DNA from: Pukyongiella litopenaei
Lineage (GTDB): Bacteria > Pseudomonadota > Alphaproteobacteria > Rhodobacterales > Rhodobacteraceae
Direction: 5' to 3'
DNA length: 64,000 nucleotides
Assembly (NCBI RefSeq): GCF_003008555.2
Contig: NZ_CP027665.1
Span: 372,001-436,000 of the forward strand
The notes under the pieces are model-generated. The model was not told where the DNA came from. It saw only the letters and a program-made list of their open reading frames with translations, and ran no database searches. A program made the position numbers and the translations under genes. Position 1 is the first letter of the stretch; each line of letters starts with the position of its first letter. Shown piece after piece: positions 59,400 through 64,000 of this stretch.

Positions 59400-60590
59400 T
59401 CAGCGCGTGTACCGTTTCGCCCAGTCCTCGACGAGGCGGGTCATCCAGCCGGCATGCGGTTCGGGCAACGTCGGCCCGAGATCCTCGAGTGTCGGCAACG
59501 CCGGGGCGGTGGGCAGCGCCCCGAAGGCCGCCCGCGCCCCGGCATCGAGCCGCGCCGGATCGAGAACCGAGAACGATCCCAGCACCTCGATATTCTGCAT
59601 ATGGGCCTGCGTGGCGGGATCGATCAGGAAATTCGCCACCACCTTTGCCCCGTCGCGATTGGCGGCGTTGTAGGGGATGGCGACGAAGCTGACATTGCCG
59701 ATGGACCCGCCCTCGGGCACGAATACGCGCGCACTGTCGGGCAGCAACCCCTGCCCGATCGCCGCCGCGGTCGAGGCCGGATCGAAGGACAGGGTCATGT
59801 CGATCTCGCCGTCATTCATCAGTTGCTGCTGCACCGACTGGTTTTCGGGAAAGGCGGTGCCGCCGCGCCAGAGGTTCGGGCGCAGCGCGTCGTACCAGTC
59901 CCAGAGCGGCGCGGTGGCGATGGCAAAGCTGTCATCGGTGGGCGGGACCTGCAGCGCGGCGGGGTCCGGCGCCAGTTCGACCAGCGCCTGTTTCAGAAAC
60001 GTCGCCCCCATGAAATTCGACGGGTCGGGATGGGTGATCCGGCCCGGATAGGCGGCGGCCCAGCCGACGAAATCGGCCATCGTCGCGGGCGGCGCGTCGA
60101 TCCTGGCGCTGTCATAGGCAAAGACGAACCTGGCCAGTCGCCACGGGCTCTCCATCCCGTCGACGGGCACCGTGAAATCCACCGCAGCGGGCGATCCCGG
60201 CGCCAGGTCGAGATAGCGCGCATTGGGCAGGTCGGCGACGAACGGCCCCTCCAGCAGCCCCTGTTCCTTCATCGAAAGGAAATTCGGCCCGTTGATCCAG
60301 ACCAGATCGACCGAACCATCCCGATCCTGCCCCGCCGCCTTTTCCGACAGCACGCGGGTGACCGCCTCGGCGGTATCGGTCAGCTTGACCTGGCGCACGG
60401 ACACGCCATAGCGCCGCTCGGTCTGTTCGCCCACCCAGGCGATGAAGGCGTTGGTGCGGTCATCCCCGCCCCAGGCATTCCAGTAGACGGTCTGGCCGCG
60501 CGCGGCCTGCAGCACCGCCTGCCAGTCATCGGCCAGCGCGGGGGGCGAAAACAGGGTGGCGGCCAGCGCCACGGTCAAGGCAAGGCGCAT
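59400..60590 (-). CDS. ynjB: ABC transporter substrate-binding protein, YnjB type
   Basis: A 396-residue periplasmic protein. Signal peptide RLALTVALAATLFSPPALA, then VYWNAWGGDDRTNAFIAWVG, the diagnostic YnjB block, and GSVDLVWINGPNFLSMKEQG. Start is the ATG at 60590. The open frame upstream is not part of the protein. First transporter gene after the ynjF-like gene. Confidence 0.87.
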   Translation of the reverse strand: MRLALTVALAATLFSPPALADDWQAVLQAARGQTVYWNAWGGDDRTNAFIAWVGEQTERRYGVSVRQVKLTDTAEAVTRVLSEKAAGQDRDGSVDLVWINGPNFLSMKEQGLLEGPFVADLPNARYLDLAPGSPAAVDFTVPVDGMESPWRLARFVFAYDSARIDAPPATMADFVGWAAAYPGRITHPDPSNFMGATFLKQALVELAPDPAALQVPPTDDSFAIATAPLWDWYDALRPNLWRGGTAFPENQSVQQQLMNDGEIDMTLSFDPASTAAAIGQGLLPDSARVFVPEGGSIGNVSFVAIPYNAANRDGAKVVANFLIDPATQAHMQNIEVLGSFSVLDPARLDAGARAAFGALPTAPALPTLEDLGPTLPEPHAGWMTRLVEDWAKRYTR

Positions 60591-60648
60591 GGCACGTCCC
60601 CGGGCAGATCGGATTGCGAAAAAATCTGGCATCGTCCGGCGCAGGGCA

Positions 60649-61296
60649 TCAGCGGCCCTGCCCCGGCCAGTCCCGGTCCCGGTCCCGGTCCGGCGAAAAG
60701 GCCTGCCACCCCGACGCCCAGCGGCCGAGCGTGGTGACCGCGCAGGCCGCCGCGAAAACACAGGCCAGCAGCGCGAAACTGCCGGGAAACAGGCACATGA
60801 GCACAAAGGCCACGATGGTTTCGAACCCCTCGGTCAGCCCGCCGAGGTAATGGATGCCCTTGGCCCGGCTGGCCTCCGGCCGCAGGCCGCGCTGCGCCGC
60901 GATCACGGCAAAGGCCAGGAATGACGACCCGGTGCCGACAAAGGCCGCGATCAGCACCGCCGCGGCCAGCGCGTTGGCGGTCGGATCGGCCAGCGCAAAG
61001 CCCAGCGGCACCAGCGCGTAGAACATGAAATCGAACGCGACATCGAGAAAGGCCCCGCGATCGGTCGGCATGGTCTGCCGAGCCACGGCCCCGTCCAGCC
61101 CGTCGAACACCCGGTTGAGCCCGATCAGCACCAGCGCCAGCGCGAACTGCCCAAGGGCCAGCGCCGGCAGCGCCATCGCCCCGATGAGAAACCCCACGAC
61201 CGTCACCCGGTCGGCCGAAACGCCCCGCGCGGCGAGCCAGCGCGCAGGCGGGTCAAGCAGGCGGTGTTGCAGGGGGATTAGTGCCGCGTCGATCAT
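60649..61296 (-). CDS. ynjF: CDP-alcohol phosphatidyltransferase, YnjF type
   Basis: A 215-residue membrane enzyme with six hydrophobic helices and the CDP-alcohol motif D-G-x2-[AG]-x-A-R-x8-G-x3-D-x3-D in FDGLDGAVARQTMPTDRGAFLDVAFD (quoted as motif across ~26 residues; key residues D, D, R, G, D, D). It would transfer a phosphatidyl group to an unknown alcohol. Start at 61296 overlaps the oxidoreductase stop by ATGA. The association with ynjBCD is the same as in E. coli. Confidence 0.87.
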   Translation of the reverse strand: MIDAALIPLQHRLLDPPARWLAARGVSADRVTVVGFLIGAMALPALALGQFALALVLIGLNRVFDGLDGAVARQTMPTDRGAFLDVAFDFMFYALVPLGFALADPTANALAAAVLIAAFVGTGSSFLAFAVIAAQRGLRPEASRAKGIHYLGGLTEGFETIVAFVLMCLFPGSFALLACVFAAACAVTTLGRWASGWQAFSPDRDRDRDWPGQGR

Positions 61297-63443
61297 CCAC
61301 GCCTCCATGCATGGAACCGCTCGGCAAAGGCAAGCAGGCGCGGGTTCACATGCGCGTGCCTCCATGCCCCGGCGGCAAACTTGTTGGCCTCGGCGAGGGT
61401 CGGATAGATGTGGATGGTGCCCAGGATCCGGTTCAGCCCCAGCCCGTGTTTTATCGCCAGCACGAATTCGGCGATCAGCTCGCCCGCATGGGCGCCCACG
61501 ATGGTCACGCCCAAGATGCGATCCCGGCCCGGCACGGTCAGCACCTTGACCACGCCCCCGGCGCTGCCGTCGGTGATGGCCCGGTCCAGATCGCCGATGT
61601 CATAGCGCGTCACCTCGAACGCGATGCCTTGGTCGCGCGCCTCGGCTTCGGACAACCCGACCCGGGCCACTTCGGGATCGGTGAAGGTCGCCCAGGGGAT
61701 CACCCGGTAATCCGCCCTGAACCGCCGGAAATCGCCGAACAGCGCATTGACCGTGGCAAACCACGCCTGGTGCGCCGCGGTGTGGGTGAACTGGTAGCGG
61801 CCGGTGACATCGCCGGCGGCAAGGATGTTGGGATAGAGCGTTTCGAGATAGTCGTTCGTCTCGACCACGCGATCGGTCGCGATGCCCAGGTCTTCGAGCC
61901 CATACCCGGTGAGCCGCGGACGGCGCCCGACGGCGACGATCAGGTCGTCAAAGGCGATCCGGCGGGTTCCGCCGTCATGATGCAGCTCGATCCATTTTTC
62001 GCCCTCCGTGACACCGCAGGCCACTGCCTTGTGATCGGTGAGCACCCGCACCCCGTCGGCCTCGAGCGCCGCGCGAACGACGGCTGAGACCTCCTCGTCC
62101 TCGCGCAGCATCAGGCGCGGGGCCATCTCGACCTGCGTCACGTCCGAGCCGAGCCGCGCAAAGCTCTGCGCCAGTTCCGAGCCGACCGGCCCCCCGCCCA
62201 GCACCACCAGCCGTCCGGGCGCCGCGTCGCGGTCGCGCAGCGCGTCCCACATCGTGTCCGAGGTCAGATAGCCGACCGTGTCGAGACCCGGCAGCGGCGG
62301 CACCACTGGCCGGGCGCCGGCGGCGATGACGATCGCCCGGCTGGTCAGGCGCTGCGTTGACCCGTCATTCATCGCGATCTCGACGGTCCAGGGATCGATC
62401 AGCGTTGCGTGCCCGTCCAGCACCTCGACCCCGAGCGCGGTATAGCGCTCGACGCTGTCATGCGGCTCGATCTCGGCGATCACGCGATGCACCCGCGCCA
62501 TCACCCGTGCAAAGGGGATGCGCGGCTGCACCGGCTCCAGCCCGTAGCGGTCGGCATGGCGCATCCGGTGGGCGATCCCGGCGCTTTTGATCAGCGCCTT
62601 TGACGGCACGCAGCCATGGTTCAGGCAGTCGCCCCCCATCCTGTGCGCCTCGACCAGCGTTACCTTTGCCCGTGCCGCCGCCGCGATATAGGCCGACACC
62701 AACCCGGCGGCACCGGCCCCGATGACGACCAGGTTGCGGTCGAAACGGGCCGGACGGGTATGACCGGCATAGACCCTGCGGCGCCTGATCGCGCCCACGA
62801 CCTTGCGGGCGATCCACGGAAACAGGCCCAGCAGCGCAAAGGACAGGATCAGCACCGGCGACAGGATGCCCGACAGGCTGTCGATCTGCGCAAGCTGCGT
62901 GCCCGCATTGACGTAGACGGCGGTCCCCGCCAGCATCCCCGCCTGGCTGACGAGATAGAAGGTCAGCGTGCGGATCGGGGTCAGCCCCATCAGCAGGTTG
63001 ACGGCAAAGAACGGCACCACCGGGATCAGCCGCAGGGTGAACAGATAGAACGCCCCGTCGCGGTCCAGCCCCGCCTCGATCGCCTGCGCCCGCGCGCCCA
63101 GTCGGGCGCGAACCCAGTCGCGCAACAGGTAGCGCGCGGCCAGAAACGCTCCGGTCGCGCCGATGGTCGAGGCAAACGACACCAGCAGCAGGCCCTGCCA
63201 GAATCCGAACAGCGCGCCCGCGGCCAGCGTCATCCACACCGCCAGCGGCAGGGACAGGGCGGTCACTGCGACATAGACCCCGAGAAACGCGGCAAAAACC
63301 AGCACGCCATGCGATTGCCGCCAGACCTGAAGATCGGCGACCAAGGCGCGCGCGGTTTCCACCCCGACGGGCTGGCGCTGCAGGACGACGATCGCGGCGA
63401 TCACGGCCAGAGAGAGCACCAGAAAGAGAACGGGCTTCTTCAC
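61293..63443 (-). CDS. TVP38/DedA-like membrane domain fused to FAD/NAD disulfide oxidoreductase
   Basis: A 716-residue fusion. Residues 1-~245 are a TVP38/TMEM64 (SNARE-associated, DedA-like) membrane domain with the conserved GATGAFLAARYLLRD and LRLIPVVPFFAVN. After a basic linker, a mercuric-reductase/lipoamide-dehydrogenase-like enzyme follows: FAD site VVIGAGAAGLVSAY, redox cysteines C273 and C278 in GDCLNHGCVPSK, NAD site VVLGGGPVGSE, and C-terminal dimer interface HIYPTLAEA. Start is the GTG at 63443 (AAGGA 6 bases upstream). First gene of the leftward ynj operon. It might reduce a membrane-bound or imported substrate. Confidence 0.87.
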   Translation of the reverse strand: MKKPVLFLVLSLAVIAAIVVLQRQPVGVETARALVADLQVWRQSHGVLVFAAFLGVYVAVTALSLPLAVWMTLAAGALFGFWQGLLLVSFASTIGATGAFLAARYLLRDWVRARLGARAQAIEAGLDRDGAFYLFTLRLIPVVPFFAVNLLMGLTPIRTLTFYLVSQAGMLAGTAVYVNAGTQLAQIDSLSGILSPVLILSFALLGLFPWIARKVVGAIRRRRVYAGHTRPARFDRNLVVIGAGAAGLVSAYIAAAARAKVTLVEAHRMGGDCLNHGCVPSKALIKSAGIAHRMRHADRYGLEPVQPRIPFARVMARVHRVIAEIEPHDSVERYTALGVEVLDGHATLIDPWTVEIAMNDGSTQRLTSRAIVIAAGARPVVPPLPGLDTVGYLTSDTMWDALRDRDAAPGRLVVLGGGPVGSELAQSFARLGSDVTQVEMAPRLMLREDEEVSAVVRAALEADGVRVLTDHKAVACGVTEGEKWIELHHDGGTRRIAFDDLIVAVGRRPRLTGYGLEDLGIATDRVVETNDYLETLYPNILAAGDVTGRYQFTHTAAHQAWFATVNALFGDFRRFRADYRVIPWATFTDPEVARVGLSEAEARDQGIAFEVTRYDIGDLDRAITDGSAGGVVKVLTVPGRDRILGVTIVGAHAGELIAEFVLAIKHGLGLNRILGTIHIYPTLAEANKFAAGAWRHAHVNPRLLAFAERFHAWRRG

Positions 63444-63683
63444 GGTCTGTCCTTCATGTCGATCCGCAACCGGCTGGTCGGCAAGCGACCGGTGCCTGAA
63501 CAAACCAACGATTTACAGCCCTGTCACGATCCCTTGCCGCCAATTCCCGGTTTTGGTCTTCAAACACGCGTGACCATGCCGCCACCCCCGGCCCCGTTGC
63601 CGTGCGAGGGCCATCCGGACGCGGTCCCGCCCCGAACCGCCCCTGCTGTCAGGGCTCCGGTCCCCGCAATGCGGCCGCCACCC

Positions 63684-64000
63684 CTACCACAGCTTTCCGC
63701 GCGAGGTGATGCGGGGGCGGCCGACCACCTCGTCGCCTTTGACCAGGTGGACGGTATCAAAGAGGTTCGTTACCACGCAGGCATGATTGGGGATGATGCG
63801 CACGGTTTCGCCGATGCCGGGCCGGCGGTCACAGCGCGACAGGTCGACAACCCCGTGCTCTTCCGACAGCGCGGTGATCGTCGCGTCGGGATAGTCGGTG
63901 ATATGGCCGTGCCCCTCGAATGGCGGCGGCACCGGGTCGGCGGCGAGCGCCTTGGACCCCGCATCCAGAACCGCGCGCGCTGCGGTGGGCCGGCTGACCA
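63684..64000 (-). CDS. D-threonine aldolase-like PLP enzyme, C-terminal part (5' end outside window)
   Basis: About 105 C-terminal residues of a metal-activated PLP enzyme of the alanine racemase-fold D-threonine aldolase/D-serine dehydratase group. AVLDAGSKALAADP is the typical entry into the C-terminal domain, and RIIPNHACVVTNLFDTVHLV carries the His/Cys pair that binds the divalent metal. The start lies beyond base 64000. The gap before the oxidoreductase gene (63444-63683) holds no gene I can see. Confidence 0.85.
   Translation of the reverse strand, partial: VSRPTAARAVLDAGSKALAADPVPPPFEGHGHITDYPDATITALSEEHGVVDLSRCDRRPGIGETVRIIPNHACVVTNLFDTVHLVKGDEVVGRPRITSRGKLW

Noticed and set aside
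57648-60737. 1029-codon plus-strand frame opposite ynjBCD
   Set aside because: Same kind of antisense shadow, His/Arg/Gln/Pro-rich.

Overview
The window comes from a high-GC alphaproteobacterium, most likely of the Rhodobacterales (Roseobacter/Rhodobacter group). The signs are an RNase E with its S1 domain split by an acidic insert, a DUF1476 ATPase zeta-subunit gene, a stand-alone homocysteine methyltransferase with a corrinoid protein and DUF1638, GTTC-N7-GTTC (LexA-type) boxes, and a prophage rich in Rhodobacterales-type phage families. I do not name a species.

Host left flank (1-16496): rne (partial), a DctB/DctD-type two-component pair, the purine genes purQ, purS, purC and, further on, purN-purM, the F-ATPase inhibitor zeta subunit, a split cobalamin-dependent methionine synthase cluster (homocysteine methyltransferase, corrinoid protein, DUF1638), a SAM methyltransferase, a PA0069/Rv2578c-type radical SAM protein behind a LexA-like box, sufE, a lipoprotein, rnd, and a tRNA with a CAU anticodon.

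Prophage (16480-57024, about 40.5 kb): it is integrated in the 3' end of that tRNA gene. A 17-bp core, TCCCTCCGGGCCTACCA, ends the tRNA and recurs just beyond the integrase. From the left: a small SOS-like accessory unit (zinc-ribbon protein and SRAP peptidase behind a LexA-like box), an A/T-richer accessory stretch with a GIY-YIG gene pair, then on the minus strand the lysis cassette (endolysin, holin, overlapping Rz/Rz1-type spanins), tail fibre with fifteen 22-residue repeats, tail tip, tape measure, tail tube, connectors, HK97-type capsid, protease and portal, terminase, and HNH. A terminator separates these from a leftward replication operon (ParB-like, D5-type primase/helicase). Next to the helicase gene is a striking array of inverted G-rich repeats that I read as a candidate replication origin. 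The lysis-lysogeny switch (Cro-like and CI-like genes) is at 49.7-50.5 kb, with three palindromic operators spaced exactly 26 bp apart and a fourth over the promoter of the rightward operon. That operon runs through small early genes, a GcrA-like protein, a C5 DNA methyltransferase with an apparent nested gene, an excisionase and the integrase. Structural, lysis, replication, regulation and integration modules all look open, so the prophage may be functional.

Host right flank (57028-64000): a YnjBCD-type ABC transporter, a YnjF-type CDP-alcohol phosphatidyltransferase and a TVP38-FAD/NAD disulfide oxidoreductase fusion in one leftward operon, then the 3' part of a D-threonine-aldolase-like gene.

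Most of the prophage is packed with 1-8 bp stop/start overlaps (ATGA, TGATG), which I used to fix many start codons. All functions are read from motifs and gene order; no database search was possible.
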